Part shown: one piece after another, positions 1 to 9,823 of the stretch
Layout: the number at the start of each line of letters is the position of its first letter
Numbering within the stretch: the first letter of the stretch is position 1
Source: Bryobacterales bacterium F-183
GTDB lineage: Bacteria > Acidobacteriota > Terriglobia > Bryobacterales > Bryobacteraceae
Assembly: GCA_016865505.2 (NCBI GenBank)
Contig: AP025252.1
Coordinates: 4,154,001-4,218,000 of the forward strand
DNA length: 64,000 nt
Reading direction: 5' to 3'
The notes under the pieces: model-generated
Database searches by the model: none
Told to the model about the DNA's origin: nothing
What the model saw: the letters and a program-made list of their open reading frames with translations, nothing else
Translations under genes and position numbers: made by a program

Positions 1-2052
1 GCAAGGTTCCTCAATTCGCAGTCCGCGGCCAACGCCGGTCTTGGCGCCGCCCCAGAACATCAGTACAGAATGCGTAGAGATGCGAAAGAAACTTCCATGA
101 TTCCCGCCAGGGTTGAAACTACGTACATTGAAATTCCAATGATTGTTGGCATGGATGAGGACGTCGGCTCGGGCTAAGTCCCGTTGCTTGGTGAGAGGCT
201 TCTCAAAGTGATCCAAAATCCCGATCACACCGTTGGAGTAACGGGTACGATGTACGGCACGCATCCACTCACGCTCGGAATGCGGCTCAGCCAGCCACTC
301 CTGGCCGCCATGAAACTCCGGATCTTCGAGGATGCGCAATGGCAGCCCGGGCTTCCAACCGTCCAGGGCTTCGTATCGAATCATTCCCTTGCTATCCCGA
401 GACACTCGCACCCGGCGGTTCGGCGCGGCATACAAAAGCACGGATCGATCATCCAGCTCGGGCATCGCAACGAAGTCTACTGGCTCCTTCGCCACCTGTT
501 TCTGAGGTTGGTTTTTTGTCGTCAGTTCGGTGAGCGCCCGCAGATAATCAACGGTTCGAAAGGTGCCGTCCTCGCGCAGTTCTACCGCGTAATTCTCCAG
601 GTCTCCGGGACCATTTCGCTCGCCCATCGCGCCAGGGGGAATCAGTTCCTCGATGGCAAACTTCTTGCCGGTTAGCATCTGCCGATCCAGAGCCAATACT
701 TTCTCCAACGACATCGCGTACTCGGCGTATTTCGTGCGTGTCGTGCCCCACCAGCGGATCTGTGCAGCCGCACGCCGGTCGTCTTCCGTCTTGACGTCCT
801 CAGGCGAAATCGCTCGTGCCAACTTGCCGTCCAGCCGCACGATCTCTACGCGCAACTCCGCTAGGGCCTTGGACCACCGTTCACGTTGAGAGTCGATGAT
901 CGACAATGCCAAGTCCCACTTCTCACGCAGTAGCGCCATGTGCAGCCGGTTGAGGTGGTTGTTGCGGAAGTACACCGATGCACGCTCGTTCCCATCCAGG
1001 TCCAACATCACCGTGGGGTACTGCTTGTGCCGGCCCGCCAGGTAAACCGACGCGTCACTCGCAGTCGTCACGCGGTAAACCATAGGGTCCAACCCCATCA
1101 CCTTGTACTCTTGCATCGCGTGCCGGTTGGTCACCACATGGTGCCCGCCGCCAGACGCGCTGGTGAAGTAATCGATCAGGTTGTACCCCTGGCTGTAAAT
1201 ACCGTCCACCGTGTTCATGCCATGATCGGACACCACCGCCAGTAGCGTTTCATCGGCCAGCGGAGACTTCTGAATTGCGGTAAAGATCCGGCCAACTGTT
1301 CGGTCCAGCTTCTCAAACACTGCGGCATGGCTGAACTTGTCCATGGTCAAGTGACCTTGATGGTCAAAGTCTCCGGAGAAAAAGTCCAGGTATCGGACAC
1401 TCGGGTCCTCGAGCTTTTCCAGCAGTTCCCGTTCCATTTCTTCATACACACCTTGCCCGAAGCTAAATCCCGCTTGCCACTCGTCCATCAACTGACGCGC
1501 CGGACGCCCGCTCAAGCGTGTCGTCAGGACCCTGGGCAACGTCCGAAACCGGACCGCGCGCTGATTCAGTTGAAACGCCTGATACCGCTCGGGGCGCCGG
1601 AACCAATCGAGCAGCATCGGCACGCCGGCTTCGTCGGACACTTGTACGCTGGGCATATCCGCCAGCTTGCCCCGCGAGTAGTTGATGTAAAACGGAATGA
1701 AATTGAGATAGTCGTAAACGTGCGACGTGTACCTGTCAAACTCCGCGTTGCCGTGGATCTGTGTATGCTGGCCCGTATCAAGAACCTGCCAGGACGGCAC
1801 CGATAGGCTGATACCTCGCGTGTAAAAGTTGAGGAATCGCACGCCCTGCCGTTCGAAGATGTGCTCCATCCATGGTGCGCGACTCTTGCCTGTGGCAGGA
1901 TTCTTCTCGGCGAGCGCCTTCTCGACGTACCACCCAGGCAGTCCGTCGAGCTTAATAACCACAACGCGCTTCGCAACCTGGGCGTCCACGCAACAGCACG
2001 TGGCAAGGAACGCGAAGAGCGCGGTGAGCCTACTCTTCTTCGGGGCTTCCAC
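1..2052 (-). CDS. Exported alkaline-phosphatase-superfamily phosphodiesterase (C-terminus cut by window edge)
   Basis: The reading frame enters from position 2052 (GTG) and runs off the left edge, so at least 684 residues are present. A hydrophobic N-terminus ending near CVDA looks like a signal peptide. Motifs of the type I phosphodiesterase/nucleotide pyrophosphatase fold are visible: VVVIKLDG near residue 28 (first metal Asp), a SVPSWQVLDTG segment near residue 85 where the nucleophile is expected, VSDHGM near 275 and GGNHGSF near 652 (metal His). Roughly 350 residues separate the last two motifs, longer than usual, so a large insert is likely. It overlaps the 3' end of the upstream gene by 23 nt, suggesting translational coupling. 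The ATG inside the first 60 codons would remove the signal peptide, so the GTG is preferred. The substrate cannot be told from sequence. Confidence 0.85.
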   Translation of the reverse strand, partial: MEAPKKSRLTALFAFLATCCCVDAQVAKRVVVIKLDGLPGWYVEKALAEKNPATGKSRAPWMEHIFERQGVRFLNFYTRGISLSVPSWQVLDTGQHTQIHGNAEFDRYTSHVYDYLNFIPFYINYSRGKLADMPSVQVSDEAGVPMLLDWFRRPERYQAFQLNQRAVRFRTLPRVLTTRLSGRPARQLMDEWQAGFSFGQGVYEEMERELLEKLEDPSVRYLDFFSGDFDHQGHLTMDKFSHAAVFEKLDRTVGRIFTAIQKSPLADETLLAVVSDHGMNTVDGIYSQGYNLIDYFTSASGGGHHVVTNRHAMQEYKVMGLDPMVYRVTTASDASVYLAGRHKQYPTVMLDLDGNERASVYFRNNHLNRLHMALLREKWDLALSIIDSQRERWSKALAELRVEIVRLDGKLARAISPEDVKTEDDRRAAAQIRWWGTTRTKYAEYAMSLEKVLALDRQMLTGKKFAIEELIPPGAMGERNGPGDLENYAVELREDGTFRTVDYLRALTELTTKNQPQKQVAKEPVDFVAMPELDDRSVLLYAAPNRRVRVSRDSKGMIRYEALDGWKPGLPLRILEDPEFHGGQEWLAEPHSEREWMRAVHRTRYSNGVIGILDHFEKPLTKQRDLARADVLIHANNHWNFNVRSFNPGGNHGSFFRISTHSVLMFWGGAKTGVGRGLRIEEPC

Positions 2053-3700
2053 CAGGGCCATCCACCGCCGCTACCGGCGCTGGACCCACAGGTACCGCGC
2101 TTTCGCTCGAATGACGAGCCGCGCGTGCAAGCAACTGCGTCACTGCCGGATCTTTGGACTCGAGTCGCGTCAGTTCCCGAATGGAGTTCCGAATAGCGGC
2201 TGCGTCGCTGGCCGTTTCGATCGCCGGCGTATCCAATAGCGCCTGTTCCAACAACCGCGTGTGCGTCGAGATCTTGCGGCGCCGGTCCACTTCGGCAAGC
2301 ATCACCGGCGTGGTGGCGACATGGCGCTTGTATAGACCCAGCGTTGCCCACCGCAAGGCTTCCACTGCCGCACGGCGCTTTGGCCCTCGCGAAAACAAAG
2401 CAGCTTCATCTTGGCGGCCACGCTCCAGCAGCAGAGCCATCCCGCGCGGATTCTCGGCGTAGCGTTGCAACGCTGCATGCTGGAGTGTGGCGATCTCGCC
2501 CCCAAGCCCAACTCGATCATCGAGAGGATTCATGGAGAGCGTCCGTGTACGCTTCAGCAACTCATCACGCAAACCCGGTTCTAAAGTGGTATCGGCCGTC
2601 AGGCGCTGCCGCAGTTCAGCGTAGCTTCGCATGCGCCATGCACGGTTATTCGCTGCACCACGCCGGCTGGTGACAAAATCCCAGGTCCAGGAGGCGGCAA
2701 AATAATGGAAACTCGCAAACCGCGACACACCGAGTACACCAACGGTGGCATCTTGGACACTTCTCCGGAACATCTCGCGGCGCCGGGGCTTCAAAGTGTC
2801 GCGCATATCCGCAAGTAGCAACGGTGCCTTCGGATGCTCCAGGGAATAAAGGGCCAACGGCATCACTTCCTCTTCGCTACGCCGAAGCGACGCATCTGTC
2901 CACGGATTCGAGATTCCCAAAAAACGCCCATGAAAACGGGTGTCTCCAGAAGTGGCGGCTTGTTGCAGGTCTTCGCGAGTCACCGACAACAACACGTGTG
3001 ACGGTGGACCCCCAGCTAGGCGCAACGGCTCAAAGTGCAGGTTGTTGCGCTCCGCCTGTTGCCGCAAAAGCTCCCAGTTGCGCCCCCGCATCTCTTCCGC
3101 GCGAATTTGTTCCTTCTCGTCCACCAAATCAAGGCTGTTGTCGGAAACCAAACCGCCGAGCAACCGCGAAGACAAAATCAGACGCGACCGGACCGCCCGT
3201 ACCTCGGCATCATCGCTCATCGCGAGCGCCGTCGCTGCCTCCGCCACCCGTACGTCGCGCTGCAATGCACGATTCTGACGGTAGGACCTGGTTGCCGATC
3301 GATAAGGCATGCCAAGCGGGTCTAGCGTCGTCACTTGCAGAATCTGCTGCGCAAGGCCGCTCATCGTGCTGTGGTACGGCTTGCTCATGTCCAGCATCAC
3401 CGGAGGCATCCTACCCTCGGGAGGAGCAGACGATGGCATGCGGAAGTACAAAAACGGGATCGCTGCCAGAACGTGCCGGACGGGCGATTGCCGCTTGTGC
3501 GCTAGAACCCAGACCTGTCGGAGCTTGTCGTTCGCCGGGTCGCTATCGCCCATCGTGTCTTTCAGGTAAGAGACCACGGGCACGCGCTTGCCGCTGGCGG
3601 TCGTGTACACCGTCACGAACTCGCCGCCATTTGGAACCGCGATGCGCACCACATCGGCGTGGATAGTGAGTGCTGCCAAAACTGCGCTTACAAACGTCAC
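2030..3700 (-). CDS. Exported hypothetical protein
   Basis: A 556-residue protein that I do not recognise. The first 16 residues (MTFVSAVLAALTIHAD) read as a short signal peptide, and the body is largely charged and helical, with an acidic Glu-rich tail (GGSPEEE). A segment near residues 30-90 (SGKRVPVVSYLKD, then a Pro-rich stretch with PPVMLDMSKPYH) looks like a small beta domain. No catalytic motif stands out. It is the first gene of a two-gene minus-strand unit: its last codons overlap the start of the phosphodiesterase-like gene. It diverges from the MarR gene across about 90 bp that include the marR promoter. A periplasmic or surface partner of the downstream phosphodiesterase is a reasonable guess, no more. 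Confidence 0.75.
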   Translation of the reverse strand: MTFVSAVLAALTIHADVVRIAVPNGGEFVTVYTTASGKRVPVVSYLKDTMGDSDPANDKLRQVWVLAHKRQSPVRHVLAAIPFLYFRMPSSAPPEGRMPPVMLDMSKPYHSTMSGLAQQILQVTTLDPLGMPYRSATRSYRQNRALQRDVRVAEAATALAMSDDAEVRAVRSRLILSSRLLGGLVSDNSLDLVDEKEQIRAEEMRGRNWELLRQQAERNNLHFEPLRLAGGPPSHVLLSVTREDLQQAATSGDTRFHGRFLGISNPWTDASLRRSEEEVMPLALYSLEHPKAPLLLADMRDTLKPRRREMFRRSVQDATVGVLGVSRFASFHYFAASWTWDFVTSRRGAANNRAWRMRSYAELRQRLTADTTLEPGLRDELLKRTRTLSMNPLDDRVGLGGEIATLQHAALQRYAENPRGMALLLERGRQDEAALFSRGPKRRAAVEALRWATLGLYKRHVATTPVMLAEVDRRRKISTHTRLLEQALLDTPAIETASDAAAIRNSIRELTRLESKDPAVTQLLARAARHSSESAVPVGPAPVAAVDGPGGSPEEE

Positions 3701-3757
3701 GTCACCTCATTTTAACGAAACTGAGACTGGGCTCACACACTCCGCCCAGTTATCCTC

Positions 3758-3786
3758 TTGACGATAGTTGTTGCAACGAGTATTAT
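3758..3786 (+). promoter_or_regulatory. Sigma-70 promoter with embedded palindrome for marR-yceI
   Basis: TTGACG (3758-3763), a 17-nt spacer and TATTAT (3781-3786) form a near-consensus promoter. The perfect 8-bp palindrome GTTGCAAC (3770-3777) lies in the spacer, a typical place for a MarR-type repressor to bind, so autoregulation is likely. The predicted transcription start, 6-8 nt after the -10 box, falls on the GTG at 3793. Confidence 0.75.
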
Positions 3787-3792
3787 GAATCT

Positions 3793-4254
3793 GTGGCCGG
3801 CAAACTTCTCGAAGAGCTCAAACAAACCAAGCCGTTTGAATCCCTTGAGACCGAGGCGTACCTCAACGTCGTCAAAACCGCGGACGTACTGCATCAGCGT
3901 GCCGCCACTGTTCTAAAGGAGTCCAGCCTTTCTGAAACTCAGTACAACGTACTGCGGATACTCAGAGGCGCCGGCGCTGCAGGACTCAAGTGCAGCGAGG
4001 TGGGTGAGCGCATGGTTACCCGCGACCCCGACATCACGCGCCTGCTGGACCGTCTGGAAAAGCAACAACTCATTGAACGGCATCGCAGCCAAACCGATCG
4101 TCGCGTTGTTACAACCCGCATCACAGCGGCGGGCCTGCGCCTGATCGACGACCTCGATGCCCCTCTCAAAAATGCTCTGCACGCCATGTTCGCGAGTTTG
4201 AGTCCTGCACAACTACGGGATCTGATTCACGCCCTGGAGGCGATTCGGTCCTAA
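3793..4254 (+). CDS. MarR-family transcriptional regulator
   Basis: 153 residues from a GTG start. The winged-helix core is clear: a helix with SETQYNVLRILRGAG (residues 44-58), the recognition region GERMVTRDPDITRLLDRLEKQQLIERHRS (roughly 68-98) and the wing QTDRRVVTTRITAAG. Family members bind as dimers and are released by small phenolic or oxidant ligands. The longer frame upstream (to 3670) is rejected because it would run through a strong promoter whose -10 box is at 3781-3786; the GTG at 3793 falls on the predicted transcription start, so the mRNA should be leaderless. A yceI gene follows 31 bp downstream with its own ribosome site, a common pairing in which MarR represses itself and yceI. 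Confidence 0.9.
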   Translation: MAGKLLEELKQTKPFESLETEAYLNVVKTADVLHQRAATVLKESSLSETQYNVLRILRGAGAAGLKCSEVGERMVTRDPDITRLLDRLEKQQLIERHRSQTDRRVVTTRITAAGLRLIDDLDAPLKNALHAMFASLSPAQLRDLIHALEAIRS

Positions 4255-4285
4255 ACGAAAACCCAAGCAAGGAGACCCAACTACT

Positions 4286-4867
4286 ATGAAAACCTTCGCA
4301 CTCTTCACCCTCGCCGCCGCGGCCGTTGTTTCCGCCAGCGCGGCCACCTACACCATCGACACGTCCCACAGCTCGGCCGGGTTCAAGGTTCGCCATCTCA
4401 TGATTTCGAACGTCAAGGGCGAATTCACCAAGACTACCGGCACCGTCACCTTCGACCCCAAGAATCTCGCTGCTTCGAGCGTCGACGCAACCATCGACGT
4501 CAGCACCATCAGCACTCGCGAAGAGCGCCGCGACGCCCACCTCAAGAGCCCGGACTTTTTCGACGTCGCCAAGTTCCCGACCATGACTTTCAAGTCCACC
4601 AAGTTTGAAGCCGCAGGCGCAGGTAAGTACAAGGTCACCGGCAATCTCACGCTCCATGGCGTCACCAAGCCCGTCGTACTCGAACTCTCCAACGTCACCC
4701 CCGAAACCAAAGGCATGCAGGGCGAAACCCGCATCGGCGGCCAGGCGACCACCAAGATCAATCGCAAGGACTTCGGTCTGACCTGGTCCAAGACCATGGA
4801 CGGTGGTGGCGCAGTAGTCGGTGACGAAGTCGACATCACGCTCGACCTCGAACTCGTAAAGAAGTAA
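4286..4867 (+). CDS. YceI-family periplasmic protein
   Basis: 193 residues with a clean Sec signal peptide (about residues 1-19, ending ASA). The rest matches the YceI lipocalin-like fold: TYTIDTSHSSAGFKVRH at the start of the mature protein, the TREERRDAHLKSPDFFD signature near residue 75, TGNLTLHGVTKPVVLE near 120 and the closing DEVDITLDLELVKK. YceI proteins are beta barrels that bind isoprenoid or lipid-like ligands, often induced by stress. AAGGAG lies about 11 nt before the ATG. It is the second gene of the marR-yceI unit and is probably controlled by the palindromic operator at 3770-3777. Confidence 0.93.
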   Translation: MKTFALFTLAAAAVVSASAATYTIDTSHSSAGFKVRHLMISNVKGEFTKTTGTVTFDPKNLAASSVDATIDVSTISTREERRDAHLKSPDFFDVAKFPTMTFKSTKFEAAGAGKYKVTGNLTLHGVTKPVVLELSNVTPETKGMQGETRIGGQATTKINRKDFGLTWSKTMDGGGAVVGDEVDITLDLELVKK

Positions 4868-4884
4868 GCGCGGACCCCAGCGGA

Positions 4885-7500
4885 CTACGTCCCGCTTTGT
4901 TGAATCAGCTTCGCAACCAGGCCGGTCCATCCGGTCTGGTGCGAGGCTCCCAGACCTTCGCCAGTCTCCCCGTGGAAGTACTCGTAGAACAGAATGTAGT
5001 CGCGGAAGTGCGGATCGTTCTGCAACTTCGGATGGGCTCCGTTGAACACTCGCTTGCCTTCCGCATCCCGCAGGAACGTACGCGATAGCCGTCGCGACAA
5101 CTCCGCTGCGACATCCCACAGGTTCATCCGGTTGCCCGAACCCGTCGGGAACTCCACCTTCAATTCATCGCCATAGTAGTGGTGGAACTTCTGCAGGGAC
5201 TCGATCAGCAGATAGTTCACCGGGAACCACACCGGGCCGCGCCAGTTCGAGTTCCCACCAAACATCCCTGTAGTAGACTCCGCCGGCTCATAATCCACCC
5301 GGTACACTGTGCCGTCTACCGGCAGCACAAACGGATTGTCGCGATGGAACCGCGATAGCGACCGGATCCCCGTCGGCGCCAGAAACTCCGCTTCGTCCAA
5401 CATCCTTTGCAGAATCGGAGCCAACCTCGTACGCCCGACGATCGAGAGCAATCGCCGCTCGCCCACACCAGACTTACTCAATCCCGAGGACACATTGCCG
5501 CAAAGGTCCGGCCGGTGCTTCATAAACCATTCCATACGGCGCTTGAAGCCGGGCAGGGCATTGATGATCTCAGGCTCCAACGTATCCACCGCGAACACCG
5601 GAATCAGCCCCACCATCGATCGGATCTTGATCGCTTTGCGAACTCCACGTGGCAGGTTCAGGATGTCGTAGTAGAAGCCATCCTGCGGGTCCCACAGGCC
5701 TTCGCCGCCAATGGTGTTGATGGCCGTACCAATGTACAGGAAGTGCTCAAAGAACTTGCTGGCAATGTCTTCGTAGGCATTGTTGTGCCGTGCCAGTTCC
5801 AGCGCCATACGCAGCATGTTCAGGCAGAACATGGCCATCCAACTGGTTCCATCGCTCTGCTCGAGCCGCCCGCCAGTAGGCAGTGGTTTGGACCGGTCAA
5901 ACACCCCAATGTTATCGAGGCCGAGAAAGCCGCCCTCAAAGATGTTGTTGCCGCGCGAGTCTTTGCGATTGACCCACCAGGTGAAGTTCATCAGCAGCTT
6001 GTGAAAACAGCGTTCCAGGAACCCGACATCTGGCTTGCCCTGCAACTTCGAATCGATCTTGTACACGCGCCAGCAGGCCCAGGCATGCACCGGCGGGTTC
6101 ACGTCGTCAAACGCCCACTCGTACGCGGGTAACTGCCCGTTCGGATGCATGTACCACTCGCGCAGAAACAAATGCAGTTGATGCTTGGCAAAGTCCGGAT
6201 CGATCAACGCATACGGAATCATGTGGAACGCAGTGTCCCAAGCCGCGTACCAAGGGTATTCCCACTTGTCCGGCATCGAGATGATGTCGTCGTTGTGCAA
6301 GTGACCCCATTGCCGGTTGCGACCCCACTTGCGTCCCGGTGGTGGCGCCGGTTGACCTACATCGCCTTGCAGCCAATCCTCGACCACGTAGTGGTAATAC
6401 TGCTTTGACCACAACATGCCCGCAAAAGCCTGCCGCTGTACATTCCGTGAGTCGCCGTCTCCAATATGCGGGCAGAACGAGTAGAACTGATCTGCCTCCG
6501 CGATCCGCTGCAGGAACACGCCCTGATAGTCCACCTGCGAATCGCTTTTGTCGGAGAGTCGCAAGCGAATCTGATAGCTGCCTCCGGCCGGCACATCGCA
6601 CACGTACACGCCGCAGGCCTTCGTACCAATGCGCTCGGCGTTCACCGCGTCCTTCCGGCCGTGGATCACATACTCGTGGAACGCATCTTTGAAGTATCGT
6701 TTGCCGTCGCTGCCCAGATTCCAAAGCCGTTCGTGATTGGTGTCATTTTCGGTGAACAGCAACTCCGGTTCGCCATGCAACGTCAGCACCATATCGCCGA
6801 CTTCAGAGTTCTCCACCGCAATGTGATGCGCGTCAACCTGTCTCAACCGGGGTTTGACCGCCCCTGGCGTCCACGCCCAAATGTTGCGGAACCAAAGCGT
6901 CGGCATCACATGCAAGCGCGCCGCCTCCGGACCCCGATTCACAATGTTGATGCGAACCAGAATGTCGTTGACATCAGCCTTGGCGTACTCAACGAAGACG
7001 TCAAAGTATCGATCGTCGTCAAAGATGCCTGTGTCGATGAGTTCAAACTCCCGATCCGCTTTTGTCCGCCGCCGTGCTTCGGATAGCAACCACTCGTACG
7101 GATACGGACGCTGCGGATACTTGTACAGACACTTCATGTACGAATGCGTCGGCGTCGAGTCCAAGTAGTAGTACAACTCCTTGACGTCCTCGGCATGGTT
7201 GCCTTCATTGCCCGTGAGGCCGTACAACCGCTCCTTCAGAATGGGGTCTTTTCCATTCCAAAGCGCCAACCCAAAGCAAAGGCGCTGATGATTGTCAGAG
7301 ATCCCGCAAAGGCCATCCTCAGACCAACGAAACGCACGGGATCGCGCATGATCGTGCGGAAAGTACTCCCAGGCAGTGCCATTCGGAGAATAGTCCTCGC
7401 GCACCGTTCCCCAGGCGCGTTCGGAAAGATACGGACCCCAGCGCTTCCAGTGTTTCTTCTTGGCGGCGGCTTCTTCCAACCTCTGACGTTCGGCAGTCAC
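4885..7500 (-). CDS. GH63-like glucosidase / mannosylglycerate hydrolase-type glycoside hydrolase
   Basis: A large cytosolic glycoside hydrolase of the GH63/MGH1 type, 871 residues from the GTG at 7500. The start region [20 protein letters not shown] followed by [17 protein letters not shown] is the usual N-terminus of this family. Further blocks are [59 protein letters not shown] and [19 protein letters not shown], spread over the (alpha/alpha)6 domain. No signal peptide is seen. A GTG at 7587 would add 29 residues that do not resemble the family, and neither start has a well-placed ribosome site. It is the last gene of the minus-strand run after ATP-grasp, GCS2-like and M29 genes. Natural substrate unknown; release of glucose or mannose from a small glycoside is plausible. 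Confidence 0.87.
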   Translation of the reverse strand: MTAERQRLEEAAAKKKHWKRWGPYLSERAWGTVREDYSPNGTAWEYFPHDHARSRAFRWSEDGLCGISDNHQRLCFGLALWNGKDPILKERLYGLTGNEGNHAEDVKELYYYLDSTPTHSYMKCLYKYPQRPYPYEWLLSEARRRTKADREFELIDTGIFDDDRYFDVFVEYAKADVNDILVRINIVNRGPEAARLHVMPTLWFRNIWAWTPGAVKPRLRQVDAHHIAVENSEVGDMVLTLHGEPELLFTENDTNHERLWNLGSDGKRYFKDAFHEYVIHGRKDAVNAERIGTKACGVYVCDVPAGGSYQIRLRLSDKSDSQVDYQGVFLQRIAEADQFYSFCPHIGDGDSRNVQRQAFAGMLWSKQYYHYVVEDWLQGDVGQPAPPPGRKWGRNRQWGHLHNDDIISMPDKWEYPWYAAWDTAFHMIPYALIDPDFAKHQLHLFLREWYMHPNGQLPAYEWAFDDVNPPVHAWACWRVYKIDSKLQGKPDVGFLERCFHKLLMNFTWWVNRKDSRGNNIFEGGFLGLDNIGVFDRSKPLPTGGRLEQSDGTSWMAMFCLNMLRMALELARHNNAYEDIASKFFEHFLYIGTAINTIGGEGLWDPQDGFYYDILNLPRGVRKAIKIRSMVGLIPVFAVDTLEPEIINALPGFKRRMEWFMKHRPDLCGNVSSGLSKSGVGERRLLSIVGRTRLAPILQRMLDEAEFLAPTGIRSLSRFHRDNPFVLPVDGTVYRVDYEPAESTTGMFGGNSNWRGPVWFPVNYLLIESLQKFHHYYGDELKVEFPTGSGNRMNLWDVAAELSRRLSRTFLRDAEGKRVFNGAHPKLQNDPHFRDYILFYEYFHGETGEGLGASHQTGWTGLVAKLIQQSGT

Positions 7501-7619
7501 CCTTTCATTGTGCGGGAAACCGGAACGGATTGGGACAAATCCGACGGTCAATTCGCCGGGCTCGAATGAGCCTCGGCGGGTGACCACAATCGGTGAAACG
7601 AAGCGGGAGTAGCTTGGGT

Positions 7620-8645
7620 CTAAACCAGAAACCGGCCGCTATCCATAATCTGGCGGTCATCCGCCCAGATGCTGAACTTCCGTCCGACCACGTCAATATG
7701 GGTGGACGAATACCAGTCTGCGCCGGTATGAAAGCCGTACGGATTGCCAAATGCGATGTGAACTCCAGGCAGTTTTTCATCCTGTAGGATGTTGCCGATC
7801 ACATCCTGCAGCCCAATGTTGGTTCCGATGGCGAACTCACCCACGCGATCCGAATTCTCATCGCGATGGCAGTACTCCCAAAACTCAGCTTCCAAGGCTT
7901 TATTCGAGGACACAGCGCTTTTCAGGCGATTCCCAACAATCTCAATCGTCAGCGGGGTCGATCCGATGTCGCCGTACTTGGCGCAAAGATAGTCGCCCAC
8001 AACGCCGTCGATCACAAACACCCCATTCACTTCGCCCGGTGTGGTAAAAATTTCGCCGCCTGGCAGATTGCCCCACTTCATTGGGGAAATGATGCCGCTC
8101 GTCTTGATCCACCGGTAGTTCGGGTTCAGATCCGCCACAATGTCGGTGCCCGCCGGTGTAGTCGCGCGAATCTTCTTGGCATTCACCACGATGTCCATCA
8201 CACGCTTCGAAAGGTCATCTACCTGTTCGAAGTCCGCCCGCATACCTTCCAGCATGATCCGAGCTTCGATGTTCACCATATGCCCATGCCGGATCTTCTG
8301 CCGGTTGACGACGTCCGTCATCTGCATGCGCGTCTTCAACTCGTTCTGCTGCGCGTACACGGAAAAGATCGAAACCTGCGAGGTCTCCAGATCTTCCAGC
8401 ACCTCGCGAGGCATGTCCACCAACGGCCGCGGAGCCATGTCTTCCAGAACAAAACTCTTGTACGGGCAGCCTAGACTTTCCAGCTCTACAACAATGCTCG
8501 CCGCGATCTCTTGCGACGCGCGATCCGCAATCACCGTCACCTTCTCGTGCTTCTGCACACGAAGACAAACATGAATTGCATTATGCGCCCCCTTGCTGAA
8601 CTCCGGGTTGAAGGGCAGCGTGCGCAAATCCGTGACGGTCGTCAT
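7620..8645 (-). CDS. M29-family aminopeptidase (aminopeptidase T/PepS type)
   Basis: 341 residues, the usual size for the M29 thermophilic aminopeptidase family. These are cytosolic dimetal exopeptidases that take single residues from peptide N-termini. The C-terminal metal site is recognisable: a Glu in GEFAIGTN, then HIAFGNPY giving the His and, seven residues on, the Tyr, and finally STHIDVV giving the His-x-Asp pair, followed by [11 protein letters not shown] at the end. No export signal. It starts 22 bp after the stop of the GCS2-like ligase and lies in the same run as the ATP-grasp gene, so a peptide or amide made by the ligases may be its substrate; this is inference from context. Shine-Dalgarno support is weak (AGGAG about 12 nt before the ATG). 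Confidence 0.92.
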   Translation of the reverse strand: MTTVTDLRTLPFNPEFSKGAHNAIHVCLRVQKHEKVTVIADRASQEIAASIVVELESLGCPYKSFVLEDMAPRPLVDMPREVLEDLETSQVSIFSVYAQQNELKTRMQMTDVVNRQKIRHGHMVNIEARIMLEGMRADFEQVDDLSKRVMDIVVNAKKIRATTPAGTDIVADLNPNYRWIKTSGIISPMKWGNLPGGEIFTTPGEVNGVFVIDGVVGDYLCAKYGDIGSTPLTIEIVGNRLKSAVSSNKALEAEFWEYCHRDENSDRVGEFAIGTNIGLQDVIGNILQDEKLPGVHIAFGNPYGFHTGADWYSSTHIDVVGRKFSIWADDRQIMDSGRFLV

Positions 8646-8667
8646 GAAAACGTAAAACTCCTAACTC

Positions 8668-9780
8668 CTAGTCGAACACACCCGCTTCCGTTTCGGAAAC
8701 GATGTAGTCGACAACCTTCACCAGGTCACCGTTGGTCTCCCGGTACACCTTTAACTGGCGATCCGCACCAGTACCGCGCTCCAGAATCGTGTGAATGTAG
8801 TTGATCTCGTTCCGGCACCCCAACTCATCCACGACATCGTCAACAAACGCCAGATACTCGTAGATTAAGTCGCGCACTGGCACTTCAATGCGCTTGCCGA
8901 AGTCGATGATTTTGCCATCCAGTCCGTACCGCAAGGCGCGCCACTTGTTCTCCATAATCAGAGCACGCCGGTACAACCGGAACCCTTGATTCTGCGAGTG
9001 CAGCTTATACAGCTTGGCTACCGTCGCCTGGATCAACGCAGCGATCGCGATAGTCTCATCCAGGCGCATGGGCAGGTCGCACACGCGGAACTCGAGCGTG
9101 TCAAAGAACGGATGTGGACGAATGTCCCACCAGATCTTCTTCGCATTGTCGATGCAGCCCGTTTTGATCAGCAGGTTGATAAAGCTCTCGTACTCGCCGT
9201 AGCTCGGAAAGTAGTCCGGGATGTTGGTTCGCGGGAACTTATCGAACACCTTACAGCGATACGACTTCAAGCCGGTCTCATCGCCCAGCCAGAATGGCGA
9301 GTTCGTCGACAGCGCCAGGATGTGCGGCACAAAGTACCGTGCGGCATTCATGATGTGAATGGCCGTTTCTTTGTCCTCGATGCCAACGTGCACGTGCAGC
9401 CCGAAGATCAGGTTGGCGCGAGCCACCTGCTTCATGTTCTCGACGATCGCTTCATACCGCTCGTCGGGATAAATGCCTTGGTTACGCCAGTTCGAAAACG
9501 GATGCGTGGCCGCCGCAGCGACCTTCAAGCCATTCTCACGCGCCAGCCCGATAATCCCTTGCCGGAGCAACTTCAACTCCGCCCGGGCCTCCGCCATGTT
9601 CTTGCAAACCGCCGTCCCTACCTCGACGACGGATTGGTGCATTTCCGCCTTTACCCGTTCCTGCAGCCGAAGTTTACCCTTCTGGATAATCTCCGCCTCA
9701 ATGTGTGACCGCAGGTCGCGGGTCACCGGGTCAATCGTCTGGTACTCTTCCTCGATGCCGACAGTAAAGCTGGGCCGCAT
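8668..9780 (-). CDS. GCS2-family carboxylate-amine ligase (YbdK type)
   Basis: 370 residues of the glutamate-cysteine ligase 2 fold. The N-terminal TVGIEEEYQTIDP is the family signature (acidic residues that bind metal-ATP); EMHQSVVEVGT, FGLHVHVGIED (His pair), THPFSNWRNQGIYPDERY and DIRPHPFFDTLEFRVCDLP follow in the expected order. The family joins a carboxylate to an amine with ATP hydrolysis; many members have weak gamma-glutamylcysteine ligase activity but unknown natural products. It sits 43 bp after the ATP-grasp gene and 22 bp before the M29 aminopeptidase. A GCS2 ligase, an ATP-grasp ligase and a peptidase together suggest synthesis and turnover of an amide or short peptide. Confidence 0.9.
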   Translation of the reverse strand: MRPSFTVGIEEEYQTIDPVTRDLRSHIEAEIIQKGKLRLQERVKAEMHQSVVEVGTAVCKNMAEARAELKLLRQGIIGLARENGLKVAAAATHPFSNWRNQGIYPDERYEAIVENMKQVARANLIFGLHVHVGIEDKETAIHIMNAARYFVPHILALSTNSPFWLGDETGLKSYRCKVFDKFPRTNIPDYFPSYGEYESFINLLIKTGCIDNAKKIWWDIRPHPFFDTLEFRVCDLPMRLDETIAIAALIQATVAKLYKLHSQNQGFRLYRRALIMENKWRALRYGLDGKIIDFGKRIEVPVRDLIYEYLAFVDDVVDELGCRNEINYIHTILERGTGADRQLKVYRETNGDLVKVVDYIVSETEAGVFD

Positions 9781-9823
9781 GTTGTTCGCAACTTTCGTGG
9801 TAAAGCGCTAAGAGAATTCAGAG

